Shown: positions 17,819-27,302 of the stretch, one piece after another
How positions within the stretch are numbered: the stretch's first letter is position 1
How the letters are laid out: every line of letters starts with the position of its first letter
DNA from: Micrococcales bacterium UBA2037
Lineage (GTDB): Bacteria > Actinomycetota > Actinomycetes > Actinomycetales > Microbacteriaceae
Direction: 5' to 3'
Length of the DNA: 64,000 nt
NCBI GenBank assembly: GCA_002333405.1
Contig: DDBH01000010.1
Coordinates: forward strand, 44,555 to 108,554
The notes under the pieces: generated by a model
The model's input: the letters and a program-made list of their open reading frames with translations, nothing else
The model's database searches: none
Told to the model about the DNA's origin: nothing
Program-made: the position numbers and the translations under genes

Positions 17819-19501
17819 TTGGCTGAATTTATTTATCAAATGATCAAAGCGCGCAAGGCGCATGGCGACAAGGTGATTCTTGACGACGTAACGCTTGCCT
17901 TTTATCCCGGCGCCAAAATTGGCGTTGTTGGTCCAAACGGTTCCGGTAAATCATCGGTTCTGAAGATCATGGCTGGGATGGACACTCCTTCAAATGGCGA
18001 GGCAAGACTCACCGATGGGTTCAGCGTAGGCATCCTGATGCAGGAGCCGCCTTTGAACGAGGAGAAGACGGTGCTAGGCAACGTCCAGGAAGCCGTCTCT
18101 GAGGTTATGGGCCAAATCGAGCGGTTCAACGAAATCAGCGCCGAATTGGCCAATCCAGACGCCGACTATGACACCCTGTTGGCCGAGATGGGAACACTTC
18201 AGGAGCAAATCGATGCTGCCGATGGCTGGGATCTGGAGAACCAATTAGAGCAGGCCATGGATGCACTCCGCTGCCCGCCAAGTGACACCCCTGTCACGAA
18301 CCTTTCCGGAGGAGAGCGGCGCAGAGTTGCGCTTTGCAAGCTGCTGCTCGAGAAGCCTGACTTGCTACTTCTGGATGAGCCGACAAACCACTTGGATGCG
18401 GAGAGCGTGCTCTGGCTTGAGCAGCACTTGGCCAAGTACACCGGCGCTGTGCTGGCCGTTACTCACGACCGATACTTTCTAGACAACGTGGCCGAGTGGA
18501 TCCTGGAATTGGACCGCGGCCGCGCTTATCCCTATGAGGGAAACTACTCGACCTATCTTGAGAAGAAGCAAGAGCGACTTCAGGTGCAGGGCAAAAAGGA
18601 CGCGAAGCTCTCAAAGCGCTTGGCGGATGAACTGGAATGGGTTCGATCAAGTCCAAAGGCAAAGCAAACCAAGTCAAAGGCCAGGCTCGCGCGCTATGAG
18701 GAAATGGCAACCGAGGCGGAGAAGACCAGAAAACTGGACTTTGAAGAAATCCAAATTCCTCCTGGGCCACGCTTGGGAGACATCGTGCTGGAGGCAAAGA
18801 ATATTGCCAAGGGCTTTGAAGGCAGACCACTATTTAGCGATCTGAGCTTCAGCCTTCCCAGAAACGGAATCGTTGGAATCATCGGTCCTAACGGTGTTGG
18901 TAAGTCGACGCTGTTCAAGTGCATAACTGGACTTCAGGAGCTAGACAGCGGAGACCTTAAAATTGGTGAAACGGTGTCAATCAGCTACGTGGACCAGTCT
19001 CGAGAGGGAATTGATCCAAATAAGTCTCTCTGGGAAGTGGTCTCTGGCGGGCTTGACTACATTCAGGTGGGCCAAGTTGAAATGCCATCTCGTGCTTACG
19101 TAGCCGCCTTTGGTTTCAAGGGTGCCGACCAGCAAAAGAAGTCTGGGGTGCTATCCGGCGGTGAGCGCAACCGCCTGAACCTGGCCCTTACTTTGAAGCA
19201 GGGTGGAAACCTATTGCTCCTAGACGAACCCACTAACGACTTGGATGTTGAAACCCTCGCCTCATTGGAAAACGCACTCCTTGAGTTTCCTGGTTGCGCC
19301 GTGGTCATCACTCACGATCGCTGGTTCCTAGACCGGGTTGCGACTCACATTTTGGCCCACGAGGGCACGGATGAGAAGCCTGATCAGTGGTACTGGTTTG
19401 AGGGTAACTTCGAAGCCTATGAAGAGAACAAGGTCCAGCGTTTGGGCCCAGAGGCCGCCAAGCCTCACCGTTCCACCTATCGAAGGCTTACTCGCGACTA
19501 A
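17819..19501 (+). CDS. ettA: Energy-dependent translational throttle protein EttA (ABC-F ATPase)
   Basis: The 560-residue protein has two ABC ATPase domains without membrane segments. The first has Walker A GPNGSGKSS and NLSGGERRRVALCKLLLEKPDLLLLDEPTNHLD, interrupted by the arm insertion; the second has GPNGVGKST and LSGGERNRLNLALTLKQGGNLLLLDEPTNDLD. The linker between them is basic (SKRLADELEWVRSSPKAKQTKSKARL). This is the EttA layout; EttA binds the ribosomal E site and gates the first elongation cycle according to ATP level. The TTG start at 17819 (MAEFIYQM) is fixed by family homology. Its stop shares CTAA with the stop of convergent tesB. Confidence 0.95.
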   Translation: MAEFIYQMIKARKAHGDKVILDDVTLAFYPGAKIGVVGPNGSGKSSVLKIMAGMDTPSNGEARLTDGFSVGILMQEPPLNEEKTVLGNVQEAVSEVMGQIERFNEISAELANPDADYDTLLAEMGTLQEQIDAADGWDLENQLEQAMDALRCPPSDTPVTNLSGGERRRVALCKLLLEKPDLLLLDEPTNHLDAESVLWLEQHLAKYTGAVLAVTHDRYFLDNVAEWILELDRGRAYPYEGNYSTYLEKKQERLQVQGKKDAKLSKRLADELEWVRSSPKAKQTKSKARLARYEEMATEAEKTRKLDFEEIQIPPGPRLGDIVLEAKNIAKGFEGRPLFSDLSFSLPRNGIVGIIGPNGVGKSTLFKCITGLQELDSGDLKIGETVSISYVDQSREGIDPNKSLWEVVSGGLDYIQVGQVEMPSRAYVAAFGFKGADQQKKSGVLSGGERNRLNLALTLKQGGNLLLLDEPTNDLDVETLASLENALLEFPGCAVVITHDRWFLDRVATHILAHEGTDEKPDQWYWFEGNFEAYEENKVQRLGPEAAKPHRSTYRRLTRD

Positions 19502-20373
19502 ATCGCAGGTATTCGCATCATTCCTTCTTGGGCAACCGAGGCAACCAGCACTCCGTTGCGGTTGAAAATCTGTCCGGTAGCTAGGCCGCGGCTGCTTTGA
19601 GCAGCGGGGGACCGCTGCACGTAAAGCATCCAGTCACTAAAGTCTGGTTCGGCATGGAACCACATCGCGTGATCTAGGCTCGCTGACTTCAAGCTGGGAT
19701 GCGCCCAGCTCAGTCCGTGAGCGCGCATGATGGACTCCAAAATTGTGTAGTCGCTCGCGTATGCCAGAGCTGCCTGAGCTAGTGGGCCATCAATCTTTAG
19801 TTCTGAAACCGGCTTAAACCAAACTGCCTGCTCGTTGCTTTTGGTGGTCGCCGGTTTTAGATAAACCGACTCAGCTTCGTGGCGCAGGTCAAAGGGTCTG
19901 GCATTGGCCCAATATCTAGCAACCGGGTGATCGAAGCTACCGAGTAAATTTTTTGCTGAGGGAAGCGTTTCCGGTTCCGAAACACCCGTTGGCATTTTGT
20001 CTGCATGCTCGACGCCATCGGTCGGGATCTGGAAAGAGGCGATCATTGAGAAGATCACCTTTGACTCCTGACTTGCCTGAACTCGGCGAGCTGAAAAGCT
20101 TCTGCCGTCCCGAAGAATGTCAACTTCAAAGTCAATCGGGACATCTAGAGCACCCGGGCGAAGAAAATAGCTGTGGAGGCTGTGAACTCTGCGATCTTGG
20201 TCAACAGTGGCGGAGGCTGCCACCAGGGACTGCGCCAGAACCTGACCACCGAATACTCTGCCACCTGGCATCCACTGTGTCGTTCCCTGAAAGCTATTTT
20301 CGCCGGAGTCCTTCAGGTTCAATACCTGGAGTAATTCCGCTACTGGGTCCTCGGGAATTCTGGAATCTGGCAT
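19498..20373 (-). CDS. tesB: Acyl-CoA thioesterase II
   Basis: The 291-residue protein shows the double hot-dog organisation of TesB: an N-terminal half with GRVFGGQVLAQSLVAA and VHSLHSYFLRPG, and a C-terminal half with SLDHAMWFHAEPDFSDWMLYV and GRGLATGQIFNRNGVLVASVAQEG-like residues (here SSRGLATGQIF). The enzyme hydrolyses acyl-CoA esters to free acids and CoA. Length matches the family (about 285-290). It is transcribed alone and is divergent from a hypothetical gene 37 bp away. Confidence 0.95.
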   Translation of the reverse strand: MPDSRIPEDPVAELLQVLNLKDSGENSFQGTTQWMPGGRVFGGQVLAQSLVAASATVDQDRRVHSLHSYFLRPGALDVPIDFEVDILRDGRSFSARRVQASQESKVIFSMIASFQIPTDGVEHADKMPTGVSEPETLPSAKNLLGSFDHPVARYWANARPFDLRHEAESVYLKPATTKSNEQAVWFKPVSELKIDGPLAQAALAYASDYTILESIMRAHGLSWAHPSLKSASLDHAMWFHAEPDFSDWMLYVQRSPAAQSSRGLATGQIFNRNGVLVASVAQEGMMRIPAI

Positions 20374-20410
20374 CTAAACCTTCTTTCATTGGCTAGTTTA
20401 GGAGTCGACC

Positions 20411-21070
20411 ATGGACAAGAATCTGATATTTCAAGACTCGGGTGATTTAGCTGACCTAGCTAAGTACCTGGAGCGTGCCTACCGACTGGATAAGGCTGGA
20501 GCATCCAAGGTTCGCGCCTTCGGCAAAGTCCTAGCAATCTATGTGAGTCCGATCTACTCCGGGTCCATGCTGGGTGATGGACTAACCGTGATTGGTCTTC
20601 GAACAATTAATCTGGCAAGGGAAGCTGAGCTTGACCTGCTGTTTACCATCGAGGATCTGCTTGCAAAAGTTAATCAAGCCATCGCCGCTGAAGTTTTAGA
20701 GGTGAGTCTTCCAACCAACACCACGCGGGTTGCCTGGGCTGGTATTTCGCCACCTCGCCAGGGTTGGCAGCTAACCGGAGAAATCGAACAGCAGACAATC
20801 TCGCAGTGGGCGAAAGACGGCATTGCCGAGGTTACCCAGGCTCTGCCGGAAAGCGTTGGAAGTGCAATTGCGGCTCGGGTCAGATTGCAGATTTGGGGCA
20901 AAGCGGTCGGAATCGAACACAACCTTCCAGCCGGAGCAGCGTTTGCCATGGCTGGTCTTGGTTTCATGCAGAAGGATGTTCCGGTCAAGGTTTATCGAGC
21001 CCACGGTTGGATTCGATTGACCACCGATTTTGGCCACGTGATATCCAAAGAAAGCTTTAAGTTCTCCTAG
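20411..21070 (+). CDS. Conserved hypothetical protein
   Basis: A 219-residue soluble protein that I do not recognise. It begins MDKNLIFQDSGDLADLAKYLERAY, shortened here to DSGDLADLAKYL, and alternates amphipathic helices with strands; no signal peptide, transmembrane segment or classic nucleotide-binding motif is seen. Composition and codon use are similar to those of the neighbours. Its position between tesB and glbO, divergent from the former and convergent with the latter (stops share CTAG), suggests an ordinary chromosomal gene. No function is proposed. Confidence 0.75.
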   Translation: MDKNLIFQDSGDLADLAKYLERAYRLDKAGASKVRAFGKVLAIYVSPIYSGSMLGDGLTVIGLRTINLAREAELDLLFTIEDLLAKVNQAIAAEVLEVSLPTNTTRVAWAGISPPRQGWQLTGEIEQQTISQWAKDGIAEVTQALPESVGSAIAARVRLQIWGKAVGIEHNLPAGAAFAMAGLGFMQKDVPVKVYRAHGWIRLTTDFGHVISKESFKFS

Positions 21071-21444
21071 TCTTCAAAGGTATTCAGCATTGCGTGGGCG
21101 GCGCGCTCTAGGTATTCCCATAGCTCATCAGCATCCATTGGCGAGAGCTCCAGCGAATCAACCGCAGCTCGCATGTGCTTTAGCCAGGCTAGTTTGGCCG
21201 CCGGTCCAATGCTGTAGGGGGAGTGCCTCATCCTGAGTCTTGGATGCCCGCGTTGCTCCTGGTAGGTGCTCGGCCCTCCCCAGTACTGCTCAAGAAATAA
21301 CTGCAGCCTTTGCCGAGCTGGTTCCAAGTCCTGTTCCGGGTACATCGGTTTTAGGAGTGGATCTGACGCTACCCCTACGTAGAAGGCCTCAGTGAGCTTG
21401 AAGAAGGTGTTTTGCCCGCCGACCCGGTGGTAAAAAGACTCCAA
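21067..21444 (-). CDS. glbO: Truncated haemoglobin, group II (trHbO type)
   Basis: The 125-residue protein has the trHbO signature: RVGGQNTFFKLTEAFYVGVASDPLLKPMYP at the N-terminus, in which FYVGVASDP is diagnostic, followed by LFLEQYWGGPSTYQEQRGHPRLRMRH, with the proximal histidine in RMRHSPY. Group II haemoglobins bind oxygen tightly and are thought to help with oxygen or NO handling. It begins directly after the mscS stop codon on the same strand, so pepN-mscS-glbO probably form an operon. Confidence 0.93.
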   Translation of the reverse strand: MESFYHRVGGQNTFFKLTEAFYVGVASDPLLKPMYPEQDLEPARQRLQLFLEQYWGGPSTYQEQRGHPRLRMRHSPYSIGPAAKLAWLKHMRAAVDSLELSPMDADELWEYLERAAHAMLNTFED

Positions 21445-22305
21445 CTACTTAGCCATGTTGATTTTGGTTGCACTTAGCAGGCTAATGCCTTGCTTATCAA
21501 AGGCTTGCTTGCAGCGCTTTCTAAGTTCTCTTGAAACAGCCCATTGCCGGTTTGGAAGAGTGCGGATAGAAACACGCATCACGAATTGCTCTCCTGAAAC
21601 ATGCTGCATGCCCCACACGTCTGCATCCTCGATCATGTCCCTGGACCATTGCTTAGTCTTACGCATCGCCAGTGCGGTATCTTCAATAATTCCCTGGACT
21701 TTATCAACGTCGTTTTCATAGTCGAACGGGAAGTCGAGCAGAGCGGCAGCCCACTCCTGAGAGGCGTTTCCTACCTTCGTGATTTCACCATTTCTAACAA
21801 ACCAGAGGGTGCCGTGGATGTCACGCACTTCTGTGACGCGAAGTCCAACTCGCTCAACCTCACCCGAAACATCGCCAATCTCAACCCAGTCGCCGACCCC
21901 ATACTGGTCTTCGAAAACTATGAAGATTCCAGAGAGAATATCCTGAACCAGTGACTGAGCACCAAAACCAATTGCCGCACCCAAAACAGTTGAAACGGCA
22001 ATAAGTGCGCCAACGTTTATGCCAAATTCGCTAAGGATCATGACCAGGGCAGTGATTGCAATTGCCCAGGTTGCAAAATTATCCAGAACCGAGGCGATTG
22101 TCTTGGTCCTTTGGGTAAGTCGCTGCTCTGCCAAAATCGCATCCATGCGCTCGTCTTGCTTGACTCGCTTGACCCCAGACACAATCGTTTTCACGATGCG
22201 CTTTGAGGCCAGCCCAAGCAAAATGCGAAGAATGATCGCCGCTACCAAAATCACGCCAATTGATATCAGCACCGACCACTCGGATAAGAATTCTGTGAAG
22301 TTCAT
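21445..22305 (-). CDS. mscS: MscS-family mechanosensitive ion channel
   Basis: The 286-residue protein has an N-terminal membrane helix (SVLISIGVILVAAIILRILLGL, residues about 11-32) and two more hydrophobic segments, the last being the pore-lining helix with VGALIAVSTVLGAAIGFGAQ; the beta domain follows with LSGIFIVFEDQYGVGDWVEIGDV and the VRNGEITKVGN motif. It fits small MscS channels that release solutes on hypo-osmotic shock. It follows pepN by 9 bp and abuts glbO. Confidence 0.92.
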   Translation of the reverse strand: MNFTEFLSEWSVLISIGVILVAAIILRILLGLASKRIVKTIVSGVKRVKQDERMDAILAEQRLTQRTKTIASVLDNFATWAIAITALVMILSEFGINVGALIAVSTVLGAAIGFGAQSLVQDILSGIFIVFEDQYGVGDWVEIGDVSGEVERVGLRVTEVRDIHGTLWFVRNGEITKVGNASQEWAAALLDFPFDYENDVDKVQGIIEDTALAMRKTKQWSRDMIEDADVWGMQHVSGEQFVMRVSIRTLPNRQWAVSRELRKRCKQAFDKQGISLLSATKINMAK

Positions 22306-22314
22306 CTATTCACC

Positions 22315-24864
22315 CTACCTGTCGATTTGTTGAACCTTTAGTCCCCGCTCCAGTCCAGCCAGGTTCTCAACGAGAATTCTCCTGAAAGCTGGGCGCGATG
22401 CGGCAAACTCTGAGTCAATCAGGGTCTGTGTGGCCTTGGCAAGCTCTTGGTTTGCAAGCTGCACTGGATAGAGGTTGGTGAGCAGGTAAGAAGCAATTTG
22501 GTAGCTTCGCTGCTCCCAGATCTGCGGGGCCACTTCCATGTATTTTGCAACATACGGCTCAAGTAGCGAAGTGTCCATAGTTCTGCCAAAGGCCAGCGAT
22601 GCCGAGTTGATTAACGTGTTTGAGTACTCCTGCTTTTCAGTCAGCTCCGTCCAGGCAGTGCGCTTGGCGTCGGCGGTTGAAATCGCAGCCAGGCAGGCGG
22701 CGGCTGACTTCTTGCCGTTGGCTGTATTGTCACGGGCCAGTTCAGCATCGATCGCTGTTGCGTCCAGGCGATTCCCGGTGGCAAGACCAATCAGCAACTC
22801 CCAGCGGATGTCCGCATCAATTTCCAGGCCGCTAAGTTTTCGAGATCCAGAAACAACTTCCTCAAGCCAATTCAGTTGCTCTTTTGTCCTAGCGAACTGA
22901 GGAACGAATCGCGCAAACTGCAGTTGGTTATCGCTTCCGGCCATTGCGTTTTCGGCCAGGTCAATCAGTGAACTCGCGATGTGCTCGGTCACCTTTTCAC
23001 GGCTTTGTGCAGCCACGTAGAGAGTCGAAGTGGTGACCAGCTGGCGGAGCAGGGTCGTCACCGTTGTGGATTCGGTCTCGTGTCCAATGTGATCTAGAAC
23101 CAACTGCACGAAGTCCTGTGGGCTGGACTCGGCATCTCGGGTGGTGTCCCAAGCCGCCGACCAGACCATGGTTCGAGCCAGTGAGTCAGTTATGCCGGAC
23201 AGATTCTCCAGGGCGACTTGCCAGGAATTTGCATCAAGTCGGACTTTTGCATAGGCCAGGTCCTGATCGTTGATCAAAACAAAGGCTGGTCGCTTTTCAC
23301 CAACTAATTTTGAAATCTCGGTCCGCTCTCCAGCAACGTCAACCTCCAAGGAGTGCGTCCTGACAAGCTTTCCATTCTCGAGCTCGAATAGCCCGATTCC
23401 GAGGCGGTGTGGTCTTAGGTGAGGATAGTCCGGCTCTGCCGATTGAGTAATTGCAAATGAGCTGAAATTACCCTGGTCATCAACCGTGATTTCCGGCCTC
23501 AACGTGTTAACGCCCGCAGTTTCGAGCCAAAGCGATGACCACTCCTTGAGGTCTCTGCCACTTTCCTTTTCAAGCTCGACCAGCAAGTCCTTAAGTTCGG
23601 TGTTTCCCCACTGGTGTGCCTTGAAGTAGTTCGCTACTCCTCGCATGAAGGCGTCTTGCCCGACCCATGCCACAAGTTGCTTCAAAACCGAGGCACCCTT
23701 TGCGTAGGTGATGCCATCAAAGTTCACCTGGACATCCTCAAGGTCGTTGATTGCCGCGACAATCGGGTGCGTTGAGGGAAGCTGGTCCTGTCGGTAAGCC
23801 CAACTCTTTTCAAGCGATGCAAAGGTGGTCCAGGCTTCGGTCCATTCGGTCGCCTCAGCTGTGGCTAGCGTGGAGGCATACTCGGCGAAGCTCTCATTTA
23901 GCCAAAGGTCATTCCACCATTTCATGGTGACAAGGTCTCCGAACCACATGTGAGCAAGCTCGTGCAGAATCGTTACAACCCGACGCTCTTTTATGGCATC
24001 GGTGACTGCGGATCGGAAAACATAGCTTTCGGTAAAGGTCACCGCGCCCGCATTTTCCATAGCACCGGCGTTGAAGTCAGGCACCCAGAGCTGGTCATAC
24101 TTCTCGAATGGGTAGGCGTAATCAAACAGGCCCTCAAAGTAGGTAAAACCAGCCTTGGTCTTTTCAAATATGTAATCCGCGTCCATGTACTTGGCAAGTG
24201 ACTCCCTGCAAAATACTCCAAGTGGCACCACCTGGTTGTTTGATGAAGTCAACTCATCCCGCCAAACTGCATAGGGGCCGGCAATCAGTGCCGTTATGTA
24301 GCTCGAGATCCTTGGCGTTGGCGCAAAGTCCCAGCGCGACTTGCCGTTTCCTAGATCCTGTGGCTCCGGGGAGGTGGAATTGGAAATCACTTGCCAGCCT
24401 GATTTTGCAGTTATCTTGAATTCGAAGCTTGCTTTTAGGTCAGGCTGCTCAAAAACCGCAAACATTCTTCTTGAGTCAGGCACTTCGAACTGGGTGTAGA
24501 AATAGACCTCATCGTCGACCGGGTCCACAAATCGGTGTAGGCCCTCGCCGCTGTTTGAGTAAACCCCGGTGGCTTCGATGACCAGGGTGTTTTCAGCCTC
24601 GAGATTCGGCAGGGAAATCCTGGTTCCATCCGAGTGGTTAGCCGGGTCAAGGCTCTCACCGTTTAGTTCGATTGACGAGACCGAGTCGGTTATCGCATCG
24701 ATGAAAGTCTCTGCTCCCGGGGTCAAACAGCTGAATGTGACGGTTGATTTATAGGGGAAAGTTTTCGCATCAGCGGTCAGGTCAAGCTCAACTAAGTATG
24801 AGTTGGTGCTGATCAGTGCTGATCGTTGACTGGCTTCGACACGGGTTAGATTTTCACCTGGCAT
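22315..24864 (-). CDS. pepN: Aminopeptidase N (M1 metallopeptidase)
   Basis: The 849-residue protein shows the gluzincin exopeptidase motif GAMENAGAVTF and the zinc site HELAHMWFGD followed 18 residues on by NESFAEY. The C-terminal ERAP1-like helical domain is present. There is no signal peptide, so it is a cytoplasmic aminopeptidase releasing N-terminal residues from peptides. The length is typical of actinobacterial PepN (about 845-860). It starts with ATG 24864 and is first in the run with mscS and glbO; the divergent antiporter gene begins about 76 bp away. Confidence 0.97.
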   Translation of the reverse strand: MPGENLTRVEASQRSALISTNSYLVELDLTADAKTFPYKSTVTFSCLTPGAETFIDAITDSVSSIELNGESLDPANHSDGTRISLPNLEAENTLVIEATGVYSNSGEGLHRFVDPVDDEVYFYTQFEVPDSRRMFAVFEQPDLKASFEFKITAKSGWQVISNSTSPEPQDLGNGKSRWDFAPTPRISSYITALIAGPYAVWRDELTSSNNQVVPLGVFCRESLAKYMDADYIFEKTKAGFTYFEGLFDYAYPFEKYDQLWVPDFNAGAMENAGAVTFTESYVFRSAVTDAIKERRVVTILHELAHMWFGDLVTMKWWNDLWLNESFAEYASTLATAEATEWTEAWTTFASLEKSWAYRQDQLPSTHPIVAAINDLEDVQVNFDGITYAKGASVLKQLVAWVGQDAFMRGVANYFKAHQWGNTELKDLLVELEKESGRDLKEWSSLWLETAGVNTLRPEITVDDQGNFSSFAITQSAEPDYPHLRPHRLGIGLFELENGKLVRTHSLEVDVAGERTEISKLVGEKRPAFVLINDQDLAYAKVRLDANSWQVALENLSGITDSLARTMVWSAAWDTTRDAESSPQDFVQLVLDHIGHETESTTVTTLLRQLVTTSTLYVAAQSREKVTEHIASSLIDLAENAMAGSDNQLQFARFVPQFARTKEQLNWLEEVVSGSRKLSGLEIDADIRWELLIGLATGNRLDATAIDAELARDNTANGKKSAAACLAAISTADAKRTAWTELTEKQEYSNTLINSASLAFGRTMDTSLLEPYVAKYMEVAPQIWEQRSYQIASYLLTNLYPVQLANQELAKATQTLIDSEFAASRPAFRRILVENLAGLERGLKVQQIDR

Positions 24865-24940
24865 TTATTGCTCCATTAAGAGTATGTTTCGAAACAGCCT
24901 AGAGGCTTTTTCCTCGCATTCTGTCGGCGATAATGGAAAC

Positions 24941-26110
24941 ATGCACTTCATACTGCAAGCTTCAGGATCCGCTGAAACCTCAGCTCAGCTTGCCGAGATT
25001 GGTGCGGCCCTGTTGGTGCTTGGACTGGTTGCTCTGGTTGCAAACAAATTGAAGTTTTCTGTTGTTCCGCTTTACCTCCTGATTGGCCTGGCACTTGGCG
25101 AAGGCGGTTTGATTCCGCTGTCGCTCAGCGAAGAGTTTCTAAATACCGGAGCGCAAATTGGAGCAATCATGCTGCTGCTGCTTTTGGGTCTTGAATACTC
25201 CGCCTATGACCTTGCCAAGGCCTTCAAGGAGCGTAAGAGTGCAGGTGTCGTAGATTTTCTTGCCAATGGTTTGCCAGGTTTCGCAGTGGGGCTGCTGTTG
25301 GGTTGGGGTCTGCCGGGCGCCCTTGCTTTGGGTGGCATTACCTATGTTTCATCATCCGGTATCGCGGCTCAACTAATCAAGGAAATGGGCTACCGGAGAT
25401 CCGAGGTTTCAAAGCGAGCAATCGGGGTTCTGGTTTTTGAGGACCTAGCGCTTGCTCCCTACCTGCCGCTATTGACCTCGGTGGTTTTGGGGGTTGGTGT
25501 CTTCAGTGGTTTGCTCACTGTTTCACTTGCCCTAGCCATTACTGGATTGGTAATTCTGGTGAGCTTCAGGGGGTCTTCCAGATTTCAGAAGTTCTTGGAC
25601 CCAAATGAACCCGGTGGGCTTTTGCTCACGGTCTTCGGTGCCGCCCTGCTGGCTGCTGGCCTGGCAGACCTGATTGGTTTTTCCGGTGTTGTGGCGGCGT
25701 TCCTAATAGGCCTGCTGCTCACCGGTGAGGTTGCTGAGGCTGCCAGGTCAAGGCTCGCTCCGATTCGTGACATTTTCGCAGCGATCTTCTTCCTGTTCTT
25801 TGGGATCACCACTAATCCTGCAAACCTGCCCGCGGTTTTGCCGCTGGCGGCAGTGATCACCGTGATTGGTGTCGCTGGCAAATATGCAGTTGGATGGTGG
25901 GTTACTCGAGACCTAACCGATAAGCAAAGTGCCTGGCGGGTAACCGGTTTCTTGACTGCCCGTGGGGAGTTCTCGATGGTCATTGCGGCGCTGGCCGCTC
26001 CAGTTGTGCTGAACGTGAAGCTGCAGGCGCTAACACTTGCCTATGTGATTCTCACCGCACTGATCGCCTCAATTTTGCTTAGGCTCACCAGAAGTAAGCT
26101 AGAGCGATAG
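24941..26110 (+). CDS. Monovalent cation:proton antiporter (CPA2/KefB-like)
   Basis: The protein (389 residues from ATG 24941, or 408 from ATG 24884) has about 12 hydrophobic segments in the Na+/H+ exchanger fold, with LLLLGLEYSAYDLAKAFKERKS, ALGGITYVSSSGIAAQLIKEMGY and a VVAAFLIGLLLTGEVAEAARSRLAPIRDIFAAIFFLFFG segment characteristic of KefB-type exchangers. It lacks the C-terminal TrkA-N domain. It probably exchanges K+ or Na+ for protons. The start at 24941 (MHFILQAS) follows TGGAAAC and places the first helix near the N-terminus. It leads an operon with a DUF1648 protein, rpiB and a glycosylase. Confidence 0.88.
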   Translation: MHFILQASGSAETSAQLAEIGAALLVLGLVALVANKLKFSVVPLYLLIGLALGEGGLIPLSLSEEFLNTGAQIGAIMLLLLLGLEYSAYDLAKAFKERKSAGVVDFLANGLPGFAVGLLLGWGLPGALALGGITYVSSSGIAAQLIKEMGYRRSEVSKRAIGVLVFEDLALAPYLPLLTSVVLGVGVFSGLLTVSLALAITGLVILVSFRGSSRFQKFLDPNEPGGLLLTVFGAALLAAGLADLIGFSGVVAAFLIGLLLTGEVAEAARSRLAPIRDIFAAIFFLFFGITTNPANLPAVLPLAAVITVIGVAGKYAVGWWVTRDLTDKQSAWRVTGFLTARGEFSMVIAALAAPVVLNVKLQALTLAYVILTALIASILLRLTRSKLER

Positions 26111-26122
26111 CTAGGGAGTGCA

Positions 26123-26815
26123 ATGAAGTTTTCACGGGTCTTTAATCTGCTTCTTGCGCCTTTGTCTGCGCTGGCGTTCCTAGCAATCGCGGCTGGGCTC
26201 GGGACACAGGGGCTCCTGCCTGATCCGGTCGCCATTCACTGGGGACCCACCGGCCAAGCTGATGGCTTCATGGGGCTAAACGCCTACCTTTTGCTTACTG
26301 GAATTGGCTTCCTCGCACTTTGGTCGGCGCTGGTGGCCCTGGAGCTGACACCCGTGAAGGCCAAGTTGCTAAGACCCCTTCTAAAAGGATTCACTGGCTA
26401 CCTTTATGTCTTCCTGCTGGTAATTATCTCTGTCACCACTTTGCTGCAGCTGGGCACCGAGACTGCCGAAAGCTCCTTTGCTGGCGCTTTGCTCTATGTG
26501 TTGCTGGTGCCCATTGCGATGCTAATTTGGCTGTTTTTGGCAAAACCCACGGTCGAGGTCAACCAGAATCTTGTGATCAAGTTGCGCGGTATCGCACTTG
26601 TTTCAGTACCCACCCAGCAGGTGATGGCTATGGAGGTTGCCACGCTGCGGGGTCGTGACTATGGCGGATGGGGCGTCAGGTATGGATTCAACACGCTGGC
26701 CTTTATTCCAAGCTCTGGCGATGGAGTGCTGTTCACACTTGACTGGGGCGAAAAAATAGCGGTCCGAATGGATAGACCAGAAGAGTTTTTGGCAAACCTC
26801 AAGATAAACAGTTAG
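26123..26815 (+). CDS. Membrane protein with DUF1648-like domain
   Basis: The 230-residue protein starts with a hydrophobic helix and the motif LPDPVAIHWGPTGQADGF, characteristic of DUF1648. Several further transmembrane helices lie between residues 50 and 140; the last third is a soluble PH-like region. Function is not known. It follows the antiporter by 12 bp and precedes rpiB by 10 bp in the same direction, so co-transcription is likely. Confidence 0.8.
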   Translation: MKFSRVFNLLLAPLSALAFLAIAAGLGTQGLLPDPVAIHWGPTGQADGFMGLNAYLLLTGIGFLALWSALVALELTPVKAKLLRPLLKGFTGYLYVFLLVIISVTTLLQLGTETAESSFAGALLYVLLVPIAMLIWLFLAKPTVEVNQNLVIKLRGIALVSVPTQQVMAMEVATLRGRDYGGWGVRYGFNTLAFIPSSGDGVLFTLDWGEKIAVRMDRPEEFLANLKINS

Positions 26816-26825
26816 GGACAGGCAT

Positions 26826-27299
26826 TTGAGAATCCACATAGCAACCGATCACGCTGGCATGGAGCTGAGCGCTTTTCTCGTGACGGAACTAACCGCGCTC
26901 GGTCATGAACTAATCGACCACGGCCCAAAAGAATATGACGCGCTGGATGACTATCCAGGTTTTTGCATTGCAGCAGCTCAGGCGGTGGCAGCCGATCAGC
27001 AGGCCGGCGTTCAGGCTCTGGGCATTGTCTTGGGTGGTAGCGGAAACGGAGAGCAGATTGCAGCCAACAAGGTTCAGGGCATCAGAGCCGCACTGATTTG
27101 GAACCAGGAGACAGCCGCTTTGGCGCGAGATCACAACGACGCCAACGTCGCCGCTGTAGGCGCCAGGCAACATGACAGCTCAGAGGTTCTGGAACTGATT
27201 ACCACCTTCGTAAATGCCCCGTTTTCAAACGATGAGCGTCACGTGAGGCGCATTGGCAAGATTGCTGCGTTTGAGCAAACTGGCGAGGTCGTCTACTAG
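26826..27299 (+). CDS. rpiB: Ribose-5-phosphate isomerase B
   Basis: The 157-residue protein has the RpiB motifs MRIHIATDHAGMELSAFL, the central GIVLGGSGNGEQIAANKVQGIRAAL and the ARDHNDANVAAVGAR segment. Here the active-site cysteine position of GCGSG-type enzymes is replaced by Ser (GGSGNG), as in actinobacterial RpiB. It interconverts ribulose-5-phosphate and ribose-5-phosphate in the pentose phosphate pathway. The start is TTG 26826 behind AGGGACAGG. Confidence 0.95.
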   Translation: MRIHIATDHAGMELSAFLVTELTALGHELIDHGPKEYDALDDYPGFCIAAAQAVAADQQAGVQALGIVLGGSGNGEQIAANKVQGIRAALIWNQETAALARDHNDANVAAVGARQHDSSEVLELITTFVNAPFSNDERHVRRIGKIAAFEQTGEVVY

Positions 27300-27302
27300 C
27301 CC

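Noticed and set aside
20411..21070. Hypothetical gene as part of a novel system with globin and thioesterase
   Set aside because: It is divergent from tesB and convergent with glbO, so it shares no transcript with either, and no functional motif links them.
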